From Galeopsis tetrahit (taxonomy: Eukaryota > Streptophyta > Magnoliopsida > Lamiales > Lamiaceae), in the NCBI GenBank assembly GCA_963675135.1, contig OY776120.1, positions 23,898,001 to 23,962,000 of the forward strand: DNA of 64,000 nucleotides, in the 5' to 3' direction. The first letter of the stretch is position 1. Each line of letters starts with the position of its first letter. The translations under genes and the position numbers were made by a program. Positions 55,351 through 64,000 of the stretch are shown one piece after another. Under the pieces are notes generated by a model, which saw only the letters and a list, made by a program, of their open reading frames with translations, made no database searches and was not told where the DNA came from.

Positions 55351-57160
55351 TGTTGGGAATAAAATGAGACATGTTTTGATCTAATACCAAAACCCCCTGA
55401 GACATGCCTAAGTCAATATAAATATGTTCTAAGAATGTTAGAACATATAGATTATAGGCTAGATGAGAAGCTGAAATGTTAGGCAGCTCTTAGACAATTA
55501 GATGCACAATTTGAGGGGGAACCTATGCTTTGAAGATGATCAAGATCAAGTCCCCCCAAGGCTCAAATTCTGGAACAATCACTTAAGAGTAAGGACACTC
55601 TATGAAATCTAAGATGCTCTTATCAGGAGAGTTGTCCAGAGAAGATGCTCTTATACAAGAACAAGATTGTGAAGCTCAAAAGGACAAGTCCAATGAAGAT
55701 GCTCTTATCAGGAGAGTTGTCCAGAGAAAGTACTCATAAAACTCTGATCAGGAGAGTTGTCCAAAGAAGCTAACCATATGCAAGAACAAGTTTACATAGC
55801 TCAAAAGGACAAGACTACTCAAAGGTTTTCATCAGGAGAGTTGTCCAGAGAAGTCAACTCTAGGCATAAAATGCTCTGATAAAAAAAAGATTAAATATAC
55901 TGATCAAGAGAGTTGTCCAGAGGAGTTGTCTCAGCTAAATTGACCAAGATCAAGTGCTCTGAAAGCCTAAGATCAACTATGCTGAAGAGATTGAGACAAC
56001 CAGTCCCTAAAGGTCCTCAAAGGAATGAGCTAAGACCATACACAAGAGAAATAAAGGGAAAGAGCCAAGTCATCTGAAGAAGAGCAAGCCAACCATGCTG
56101 AAAAGCAAAACTGCTGATAGTGATAAGGAGAGTTGTCCAGATGATAAGGAATGTTGTCCTATCATTGGATCAACCTTCAGAAGCCATGTCCAAGTCCTAA
56201 CAAAAAGTCAAACATTGGGAAAAGTGCTGCAGAATGAAGACAAAACTGTTACAGCCGTTTATTACCCAAATGAGGACATGTCACTATCAAGAATCTGTCT
56301 TCCAGTTTGAAGAACTCAAGGAAGACATTTATAGCAATTTGGGGCTGCCTCTCCAACGGGCAAATCCTCAATTTTGTCTATAAATACAGAAGTGTGAAGA
56401 CCATTTGAAAGCACCTCAACACAATCCAACTATCCAACTGACCTCAACCTAGCTCAAAGTTCTTACAAGCTAGAGTGCTTTCAAAGCTTTCAAAGACTAT
56501 CTTAGTCTTCAAACACTTCTTCTAAGCTGAACCAAATTGTATATCCATACACAAGCTTAGAGAGATATCCTATCCTTATACACTGATCTTCATTGTAAAG
56601 GATATCTCATTAGTTGGAACCTTACTTCAACCCTTACACCTTTCAAGAGTGAAAGTGAGAAGGTTGTAGTAGTAGAAGTGGTAGGAGCTGACTGTTGAGA
56701 GAAGAACAGTTCAGTTCTGAGTTGAGAAGAGGGTACTAGGACTCTAGACATCCTAGGGATCAATTCACCAAGGAGTGGTGTTCTTGATCAAGTGCACCTT
56801 GGCACTATAAAACAAGTTAATTCCAAGAGTGAAGGAATTATCCTGTTAAATCAGGGAAAGTGGATGTAGGAGCTTGAGTCTCTGAACCACTATAAACTCT
56901 TGTGTTGATTTACTTTACAAGTACTTACATTCATTCAACACTGCACACAAATCTGATCTTTCAAAGATACATATTCAAAGACTGTGCAAAACTGTTTTGG
57001 ACAACTTCCCTGAAGCTTAACTGGTGTGTTACATTGACTAAGTGATTTCATAAATTAAAGGAGTCTAAACTTAAAGGGCCAACCACTATTCCGCACATAT
57101 AACTCCCCTAGATAGTTATTCAACTAAGTACTCAATAGTACTTAGTAGATTGATTATCTT
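55351..57160 (+). repeat. 5' LTR of element E, 3' end deleted
   Basis: About 1.81 kb. Pairs with 17050-18804 (minus) and stops about 110 bases before the end of the D LTR. Six copies of a motif around AGGAGAGTTGTCCAGA occur at 55623-56135. Box CTATAAATA at 56378-56386. Confidence 0.88.
56378..56386 (+). promoter_or_regulatory. TATA box of the Sirevirus-type LTR promoter
   Basis: CTATAAATA in the LTR of E. The D LTR has a matching TATAAATATAG on the minus strand. Confidence 0.55.
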
Positions 57161-59165
57161 AGAAGAGTTTGAACAATTCTCAATGGAGACTGATGAGTCC
57201 ATTGACAAATTTGCTGGTAGATTCACTGATGTGATGAATGAGATTAACTCACTGGGCAAGGTCTACACCAAGAGAGAGGTTGGACTGAAAATCCTAAGGA
57301 GTCTCACTCAAAAGTGGGATGTCTATGCTGTAATGATGCAGAATACCAAAGATCTCTCCACCATGCCCATGCAACAAATATTCTCAGAACTTAAAGCCTA
57401 TGAGTTTGACCTCAATAGAAGAAAGCCTGTTGAGGAATCTTCAAATCCTACCAAGGGAGTGGCATTCAAAGCCAAAGTTGCTGAACCAGAAATGCAACCC
57501 ACTCCCAGATCATCAAAGTCAGTCTCTAAGACTGAAATGAAGGAAGAACTAGCCTTGATGGCTAGAAGGTTTGACAAGCTCAACACAAGGTTTGGTAGAT
57601 ACAAGAAATTCTACCAAGACAACAAATTCAGGAGAAGATACAATTCCCCTGAAGATCAGGCTGAGGACAAAAAGCCTGAAGAGAAAAGATCAGAGGACAA
57701 GTCCTCTGATAGGAGAAGATCCAGTAGAGCTGAACCCTCATCATCTAAGAGAAGAGATGAATCCAAGAAGGATGATGATGAAGATCTGTGTTACAACTGC
57801 AAAAAGAAAGGGCACTTCCAATATGACTGCCCTGAACTAAGCTCTAAAGAAAGAAGAGAAAGACAAGCAAAAAGAGACAGAAAATTCACCAATAGAAAAG
57901 CCATGATGGCTGGTGAAGAATCTGATAGTGCTGAAAGTTTCAACTCTTCTGATGGATTGTTCTCCAACAGTGATGATGATGATGATGTCTGCAACATGGC
58001 TCTTGAGGATGATGAGGTATCCTCTACTTCTAGTTCACCATCATTTATCTCACAAAACACTAGTGAGGTTAACCTGAAACTTTCCTTGGGAAAGTTGATG
58101 GAAGATTTCACTAGATTACAAGAATTTCATGACAATTGTGTGAGAGAAAATGAAAGACTAGCTACTGAACTCACCAAGAACTCTGAGGTAGCTGTTGATG
58201 TCAAGTCTACTGAGTTGTATCAACAAGTCTTGAGAAAGCTTGAGGAAGCAAATCTCAGGATAGTTGACCAACAAAAGGAGATTGATGATCAACTTCTCTC
58301 TCAGAAAAGAAAAGAATTTGAACTTAAAATTCTAAATGCCAAATTTGAAAATCTCTCACATGAGTATGATATTCTTAAATCAAGTGAAGAGAGCCTGCAA
58401 TTAAAGATGTCTGCTTTGAACAAATCCTCTAGAGCAATAGAGGAAATTCAAAGTTATCAAAGACCTATAGCTCAAAGAAGTGGATTGGGTTTTGATCCAT
58501 TTGAATCTTCACCTTGTCTTAGTGTTGCATCCACAAGTAACACTAAGAGAATCTTTGTTAAGTCAGTGGCACAACAAGCTGAAAATGAAATAATTCAGCC
58601 ACTGAACAAAGGAAAGGGCAAATTGAATGAAATGCCTACTCAAGTGATTCAGGAAAATAGGCCAAAACCTAAGGAAATGGCCAAAGCTCCTGAACACAAG
58701 AGGAATATTGGTCAGCAGAGTAGACCCAATGGAAGGGCAACCCTCCTGAACAATGTTCAGAGGAATTATCCAAGGTATAATCAGCCTAGGCCAACTCATC
58801 TGAGAAAGCCTCAGCTGAATAGACCTAAGGAAAACCATCCTTTAAGGCAGAATAAAATGAGACAACCAAAACCCTTCATGCCAAAGGGTAATGGTCATAA
58901 AAAGGCCTTTCCTCAAAGATTTCCTCAAGCTGCACAAAGAACTCATAAGTTCAGAAAAGTGGTCAACTCCTCTGAAACTTACAGAGTTAACACATTCACA
59001 CATACTTTCCCAAAGGCATTTAAGGGAAAGACAGTGTATATTGATGCACTAGGAAATCAACCTAGCCACCTTGAATCAATCAGGGTTATTAGGCAAGTTT
59101 GGGTTCCCAAAGGTACAGCTAACCTCTCAGGACCCAAAACTCAAAGGGTACCTAAACCTATCTAA
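57150..59165 (+). pseudogene. gag of element E, 5'-truncated
   Basis: Open for 671 codons from the deletion junction; the first ATG is at about 57184. It shows the gag UBN2 part (DKFAGRFTDVMNEINSLGK, LKILRSLTQKWDVYAVM), a basic linker and a complete CCHC zinc knuckle (CYNCKKKGHFQYDCPE, near 57790-57835). A long Glu/Lys coiled-coil region (58080-58440) and a basic C-terminal part follow. It ends in TAA at 59163-59165, and pol follows in the same frame. gag normally packs element RNA into cytoplasmic particles; the lost N-terminus makes function doubtful. Confidence 0.88.
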
Positions 59166-62100
59166 TTGCAGGTACCAATGGGCCACAAGAAGAGGAGCAT
59201 GAACAAAAAGACAGCATGGTACCTTGACAGTGGATGCTCAAGGCACATGACTGGAAACAAGGAACTCCTCTCTGATTTTATTGAAAAAGAAGGCCCAAAT
59301 GTCACCTTTGGAGACAGCTCACAAGCAACAACAAAAGGTTATGGTACTTTGATGATTGGTAACATCAAAGTAATCAATGTATCTTATGTAGCTGGTCTCA
59401 AATATAACCTCCTGAGTATCAGTCAATTCTGTGATAAAGATTTTAATGTTGAGTTCTCAAGTGGAAAGTGTCTAATTAAGGATAAAACTCAACAAACCCT
59501 ATTGACTGGAACTAGGAAGGGAAATGTGTATTTTGCAGACTGGGACAAGTCTACTGATGCTGCATGTTTTATTGCTAAAAGTTCTTGTGAACAAAGTTGG
59601 CTATGGCACAAGAGGCTAAACCACCTGAACTTCAAATCTATGAATAAACTTGCTAGAAATGCATTAGTTAAAGGACTACCTAATGAGGTTTTCATTAAAG
59701 AACATGTGTGTAAGCCATGTCAAGAAGGAAAACAAATTAAAGCCTCATTTAAGGGGAAACCAGTCATCTCCACTGAAAGGGTACTTGAACTTCTACATAT
59801 GGATCTGTTTGGACCAATTACCCCTTCAAGCATAAATGGTAGAAAATACACATTAGTGGTAGTAGATGACTTCTCTAGGTTCACATGGGTAGTATTTCTC
59901 CTTAATAAGAAGGAAACACAAGTCAAACTACCTGAACTTCTCAAGAGATTGTCAAATGAGAAAAGCCTTAGCATTATCAAGATAAGATCTGATAAAGGTA
60001 CTGAGTTCATTAATTCATACATCAATGAGTACTGCACATCAAATGGAATAGCTCATGAAACCTCAGCAGCTAGAACTCCCCAACAAAATGGAGTTGCAGA
60101 AAGAAGGAATAGAACTTTAAAAGAAGCTGCTAGAACCCTAATTGCTGACTCAAAGTTACCTAAGAGGTTTTGGGCTGAAGCTATAAACACTGCATGCCAT
60201 ACTCAAAATAGATGTTTGATCACTAAGGGGCAAGGCAAAACCCCCTATGAACTCTGGAAAGGAAGAATGCCTAAAGTGTCATACTTTCATATATTTGGTT
60301 GTAAATGTTTCATTCACAATAATGGGAAAGAACAGTTGAAAGCCTTTGACAGCAAAGCTGATGAGGGAGTATTTCTTGGATACTCTCAAATCAGTAGAGC
60401 TTTCAGAGTCTACAACAAGAAAACCCTTATAGTGGAAGAAACACCTCATGTTGTGTTTGATGAATCTATCTTTGAGATCAGGAATGATCATTTAGAACCT
60501 GAAGAAATCACACAAAGGACAACCAGATTAAGCCTAAAAGACAAAGACACTGAATTCATAGATGTTGTTCAAGCCAATCTGCCTGAAAAATCCACATTGG
60601 ACAACAATCCTGAAGGCAACCTTCCTGAGACAAATCCTACAGATGGAAATGGTGAACTGAATGAACCAATCCCAGTTCACATCCAGGTAACAACTACCAA
60701 TGAAGAAGCAGTTCCTGCTGAGGTAGTTAATGGGTCAAATAATCAAGGGGGAACTCAAAATGTTGAAAATACCAATGTCCCTGACATTGAGGACAACACC
60801 CCTGATTATGATCCTGAATTAGATCCTGCATTAAATTATCCTGAATTCTATGATCAAAATGACTCACCTTCAGTAGAGGACAACTCTACTGAAGAGATCA
60901 GGAAAAGAAGGACCTGGTTATCTGACCATCCTACTGATCTGATACTTGGTGATCCAAGTATAGGAGTCAGAACCAGAAAGTTTCATGGTGAAAGTGCTAT
61001 GTTCTGTTGTTTCTTGTCAGAGCAAGAACCAAGTGATATTGAGGAAGCACTTCAAGATGCCAATTGGATCACAGCCATGCAGGAAGAACTGAACCAATTC
61101 ACCAGAAATGAAGTATGGGAACTGGTGGACAGACCTTCACATCAAGATGTTATTGGAACAAAGTGGGTGTTCAAGAACAAGAAAAATGAAAATGATGTGA
61201 TTGTCAGAAACAAAGCAAGACTTGTGGCAAAAGGGTATTGCCAACATGAAGGCATTGACTATGATGAGACATTTGCACCTGTGGCAAGGCTAGAAGCTAT
61301 AAGGCTCTTTCTAGCCTATGCAGCCCACAAGAGGTTCAAAGTATACCAAATGGATGTCAAGAGTGCCTTTCTGAATGGAGTCTTGAAAGAAGAAGTCTAT
61401 GTGGAGCAACCACCAGGGTTTGAAATTGGAAACCAAGTTTACAGACTCAAGAAAGCTCTATATGGACTCAAACAAGCCCCTAGAGCTTGGTATGATACAC
61501 TGTCACAATTCCTCTTGGATCATGGATTCACCAAGGGAACTGTGGACAGAACTCTCTTCAGAATCTCTGAAGGAGAGGACATCTTGCTTGTCCAAATTTA
61601 TGTGGATGACATAATTTTTGGATCCCCAAATGAGAAGCTGTGTGAGAAATTCTCCAAGCTCATGCAAAGCAAGTTTGAGATGTCAATGATGGGGTTGATG
61701 AACTTCTTTTTGGGTCTACAAGTCAAGCAATCTAAAGAAGGAATCTTCATCAACCAAGCTAAGTACACCAGAGAAATGATCAAAAAGTTTGGGTGTACAA
61801 CTAGCAAGCCAGTAAGGATCCCAATGAACACAAATTGGAAGATGGATCCTGATGAGAGTGGTATTCCAACCAACTCTACTGAGTATAGAGGAATAATTGG
61901 TTCACTCCTCTATCTCACTGCCAGCAGACCTGATATCACCTTTGCAGTAGGTGTTTGTGCAAGATTTCAAGCAAATCCTAAGAAAAGCCACCTTGAGGCT
62001 GCAAAAAGGATTTTGAGGTATCTCAAAGGCACTGAGAATCTAGGCCTTTGGTACCCTGCTGATGACAATATTGAGCTAACTGGCTACTCAGATGCTGATT

Positions 62101-62555
62101 ATGGAGGATGTAGGATTGACAGAAAGTCCACTTCAGGGACTTGTCAATTCTTGGGCAACAAGCTTATTTCATGGTTCTCCAAGAAGCAGAACACAGTGGC
62201 CACCTCCACCACTGAAGCTGAATATGTTGCTGCTGGAAGTTGTTGTGCTCAAATTCTTTGGCTAAGACAACAACTCAGAGACTACAAAGTCAACTCTACT
62301 GAAGTACCAATTTTCTGTGATAACAATAGTGCCATTGCTATATCACAAAATCCTGTCTTGCACACAAGATGCAAGCATGTGGACATCAAGCACCACTTCA
62401 TTAGAGATCATGTGGAGAAGAAGGATATCAAGCTAGTGAAAATTCACACAGACCATCAAAAAGCTGATATATTAACCAAGCCACTTGCAGAGGCAAGATT
62501 TCTGGAGCTATCAGCAGAGTTGGGATTACTTGATCCAGGGAAGTTGGACAAATAA
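59166..62555 (+). CDS. pol polyprotein of element E (protease, integrase, RT, RNase H), intact frame
   Basis: 1129 open codons in the same frame as gag after one TAA; the first ATG is at 59178. Protease: WYLDSGCSRHMTGN. GAG-pre-integrase: LWHKRLNHLN. Integrase core: VVDDFSRFTWVVFL, RSDKGTEFINS and NGVAERRNRTLKEAAR. RT: ARLVAKGYCQHEGIDYDETF, QMDVKSAFLNGVL, LYGLKQAPRAWYD and IYVDDIIFGS (YVDD). RNase H: YSDADYGGCRIDRKSTSG, STTEAEYVAAGSC and FCDNNSAIAI, ending at DILTKPLAE. All catalytic motifs are present. Upstream deletion of the primer site and LTR end means this copy cannot replicate by itself. Confidence 0.95.
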   Translation: MQVPMGHKKRSMNKKTAWYLDSGCSRHMTGNKELLSDFIEKEGPNVTFGDSSQATTKGYGTLMIGNIKVINVSYVAGLKYNLLSISQFCDKDFNVEFSSGKCLIKDKTQQTLLTGTRKGNVYFADWDKSTDAACFIAKSSCEQSWLWHKRLNHLNFKSMNKLARNALVKGLPNEVFIKEHVCKPCQEGKQIKASFKGKPVISTERVLELLHMDLFGPITPSSINGRKYTLVVVDDFSRFTWVVFLLNKKETQVKLPELLKRLSNEKSLSIIKIRSDKGTEFINSYINEYCTSNGIAHETSAARTPQQNGVAERRNRTLKEAARTLIADSKLPKRFWAEAINTACHTQNRCLITKGQGKTPYELWKGRMPKVSYFHIFGCKCFIHNNGKEQLKAFDSKADEGVFLGYSQISRAFRVYNKKTLIVEETPHVVFDESIFEIRNDHLEPEEITQRTTRLSLKDKDTEFIDVVQANLPEKSTLDNNPEGNLPETNPTDGNGELNEPIPVHIQVTTTNEEAVPAEVVNGSNNQGGTQNVENTNVPDIEDNTPDYDPELDPALNYPEFYDQNDSPSVEDNSTEEIRKRRTWLSDHPTDLILGDPSIGVRTRKFHGESAMFCCFLSEQEPSDIEEALQDANWITAMQEELNQFTRNEVWELVDRPSHQDVIGTKWVFKNKKNENDVIVRNKARLVAKGYCQHEGIDYDETFAPVARLEAIRLFLAYAAHKRFKVYQMDVKSAFLNGVLKEEVYVEQPPGFEIGNQVYRLKKALYGLKQAPRAWYDTLSQFLLDHGFTKGTVDRTLFRISEGEDILLVQIYVDDIIFGSPNEKLCEKFSKLMQSKFEMSMMGLMNFFLGLQVKQSKEGIFINQAKYTREMIKKFGCTTSKPVRIPMNTNWKMDPDESGIPTNSTEYRGIIGSLLYLTASRPDITFAVGVCARFQANPKKSHLEAAKRILRYLKGTENLGLWYPADDNIELTGYSDADYGGCRIDRKSTSGTCQFLGNKLISWFSKKQNTVATSTTEAEYVAAGSCCAQILWLRQQLRDYKVNSTEVPIFCDNNSAIAISQNPVLHTRCKHVDIKHHFIRDHVEKKDIKLVKIHTDHQKADILTKPLAEARFLELSAELGLLDPGKLDK

Positions 62556-63233
62556 GTCCAAAGAAGTTCATTGATTAAGGGGGAAACAAACTCAAACTTC
62601 AGCAGACTTGGTCAAGTCTACTGAAATTCAGAAACATGACCTTACCTCTTCAGGACACTTGTCCACAGTTCTTCAGGACACTTGTCCATGTAGGGTCAGA
62701 TAAGTTGTCCTAGCTATCAAACCAAATCTTGGTATGATAAGCACCTATTTTTGGTGATCAAAACATATCTCGAAATCTGTCCCTTGAAATACAATTTTCA
62801 CCTTTCTGGGATTTAATTTGTCTCCCACCCAAAAGGTCACTTTCCATGCATTAAATGCCAAGATTTAACTCTTGTTTGCATTAAACTTTTTGGGACATGA
62901 TCTATCTCGAAAAATCCCCAGCCTTAAACAAACATTTAAAACCACCCACGTTTTGAATAAAACAGTTATTTCACTGTTACATTGGTTTTTTACCATTGGA
63001 TCAAAAATGGACAACTCCCCTGAAATCAATCCTAGCCGTCCATTTTGGATTTCCATTTTTGTTCACCTTTGAATTATCTCAAGACCTTACCAACTCATTG
63101 ACAAACATTCTTTTTAGAATATTCACAAGTCTTAAGATACCCACAAACACTTCTTCCCCAAGTATTCGAAACCCTAACTCAAAAGTTCTTCAAACTTTCT
63201 CATTCTTCATCAAACTTTCTCTGCAAACTTCAA
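62556..63233 (+). other. spacer between pol and the env-like ORF of element E
   Basis: No coding sequence. It has a purine tract AAGGGGGAAAC at 62577 right after pol, and repeated GGACACTTGTCCA words at 62650-62690. Extra polypurine tracts after pol are a known Sirevirus trait. Confidence 0.6.
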
Positions 63234-64000
63234 ATGGCCCCCAAGGTTAGACCTGAGATGCTTGTTGATTTCTCCAACAAGGATCTAGACCTAGATTTTG
63301 CCTATCTTAGCAACAAGAACAATCTTCACTTTGAGCCAATTATTTCTTTTGAAAGTGAAGATCCTGAGATTACTCCAACCCTGAGATGGTTGAGAAGGGC
63401 TGGTCTCCAAAAGTTCTTGGAAGAAAGACCAAGCTCTTGCTTGGAGAGTTATATGGCAGAATTCTTTGCCTTCCTCAAGTGGAGAGGCAAGCCTGAAGAT
63501 GGTGAAGTATCAACCAGGCTATCCTACACAGCTGAAGGAGAGGAAGAGGAGAGATTCCATAGAGTTAGATTCTCCTCAGAGGATCTGGAAGGAGCCTTTG
63601 GATTGCCTTATGAGGGAAGGAATCCAGAAGTGTATGGCACTGGACATGAAGAGGAAATAGCCCAAGAGTGGTTATTAGTTCCAGGCCCTCTCTCCTCAAC
63701 TCAAAACAAGAAAACTCTCAAGCCAGAGTTTCTTAATCTCTTTGAGGTAGTTGCTAAGAGCCTCTTAAGCAACACTGGAAGTTTAGAGCAAGTCAGCCAT
63801 CCAAGGATCAGAATCATGGCTGCCATTATTGATGCCAGTGATAAGGGCATCAAGTTTGATTGGAGGACCTTCATCATGTCTGAGATGATGAAGGAGAAGG
63901 CTAAATTTAAGGTGAAAGCTCACAACAAGGTGGTGCTAGAAGGGAAAATCAAGTATTGCACCAGGGCAAGCTTGTTGATTGAGAGGTTTTCCCACTATTC
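63234..64000 (+). CDS. env-like additional ORF of element E, N-terminal part, runs off the window
   Basis: Open from ATG 63234 to the last base (255 codons). It starts MAPKVRPEMLVDFSNKD. Acidic stretches alternate with aromatic segments; no signal peptide or membrane helix is seen. From about 63770 it is almost identical to the D protein at 24105 and below (SLEQVSHPRIRIMAA, then IKFDWRTFIMSEMMKEKAKF). It supplies the N-terminal about 180 residues that D has lost. Function is unknown; I infer an element-encoded accessory protein. Confidence 0.8.
   Translation, partial: MAPKVRPEMLVDFSNKDLDLDFAYLSNKNNLHFEPIISFESEDPEITPTLRWLRRAGLQKFLEERPSSCLESYMAEFFAFLKWRGKPEDGEVSTRLSYTAEGEEEERFHRVRFSSEDLEGAFGLPYEGRNPEVYGTGHEEEIAQEWLLVPGPLSSTQNKKTLKPEFLNLFEVVAKSLLSNTGSLEQVSHPRIRIMAAIIDASDKGIKFDWRTFIMSEMMKEKAKFKVKAHNKVVLEGKIKYCTRASLLIERFSHY

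Larger units (their letters stand above)
55351..64000 (+). mobile_element. Sirevirus-type copia element E, continuing beyond the window
   Basis: The LTR starts TGTTGGGAATAAAATG at 55351, directly in the 3' LTR of F. The 5' LTR tail, primer site, leader and start of gag are deleted: at about 57160 LTR sequence (ATTATCTTAG) runs into gag (GAAGAGTTTGAAC). gag, pol and an env-like ORF follow. The 3' LTR lies outside the window. Same family as D at 17021-24105, opposite strand. Confidence 0.9.

Overview
This window is nuclear DNA from a flowering plant, most likely a eudicot. It contains Ty1/copia, Ty3/gypsy and L1-type retrotransposons of plant type, TA-flanked Stowaway MITEs, CACTA and hAT elements, and one ankyrin-repeat/PGG-domain gene with plant intron structure. 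I cannot name the species. Almost everything is mobile DNA in several layers of nesting. Most boundaries below rest on target-site duplications (TSDs) and terminal repeats read directly from the sequence.

Left part (1-9.9 kb): a Tork-like copia element on the minus strand (element G, 1-6558) carries a CACTA element at its gag start. Next comes a low-copy stretch with one small possible gene (7077-7280). After it lies a Mutator-like MITE (8110-9126) that sits in one copy of a tandem duplication; the other copy is the empty site.

Middle-left (9.86-24.5 kb): one 5'-truncated LINE appears to bracket a nest. Copia C lies in the LINE, copia A lies in C, Sirevirus-type copia D lies in C, and a hAT MITE lies in D. 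A later deletion seems to have removed the 5' halves of C and D together with part of the LINE. D keeps a long 3' LTR and a very long env-like extra ORF.

Centre (24.5-49.5 kb): a diverged copy of the 6.6-8.0 kb segment that lacks the small gene, several MITEs, a Pack-MULE-like element (29071-30075), and an 18.9-kb ankyrin-PGG (ACD6/ITN1-like) gene on the minus strand. The last coding exon of that gene is split by a solo LTR (30736-33876), which itself carries another Mutator-like element. Intron 2 holds a full-length gypsy element (35410-40644, TSD GTATC). Intron 1 holds a minisatellite, MITEs and a 3.5-kb PIF/Harbinger-like element that carries fragments of a calreticulin gene and an RRM-protein gene.

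Right part (49.5-64 kb): copia F (same family as G, opposite strand) has a solo LTR in its RNase H region and a Sirevirus-type element E in its 3' LTR. E has lost the end of its 5' LTR, its leader and the start of gag. It keeps an intact pol and the start of an env-like ORF that runs off the window. Apart from the small possible gene at 7 kb, the only host gene is the ankyrin-PGG gene; everything else is mobile DNA, captured gene pieces or intergenic sequence.
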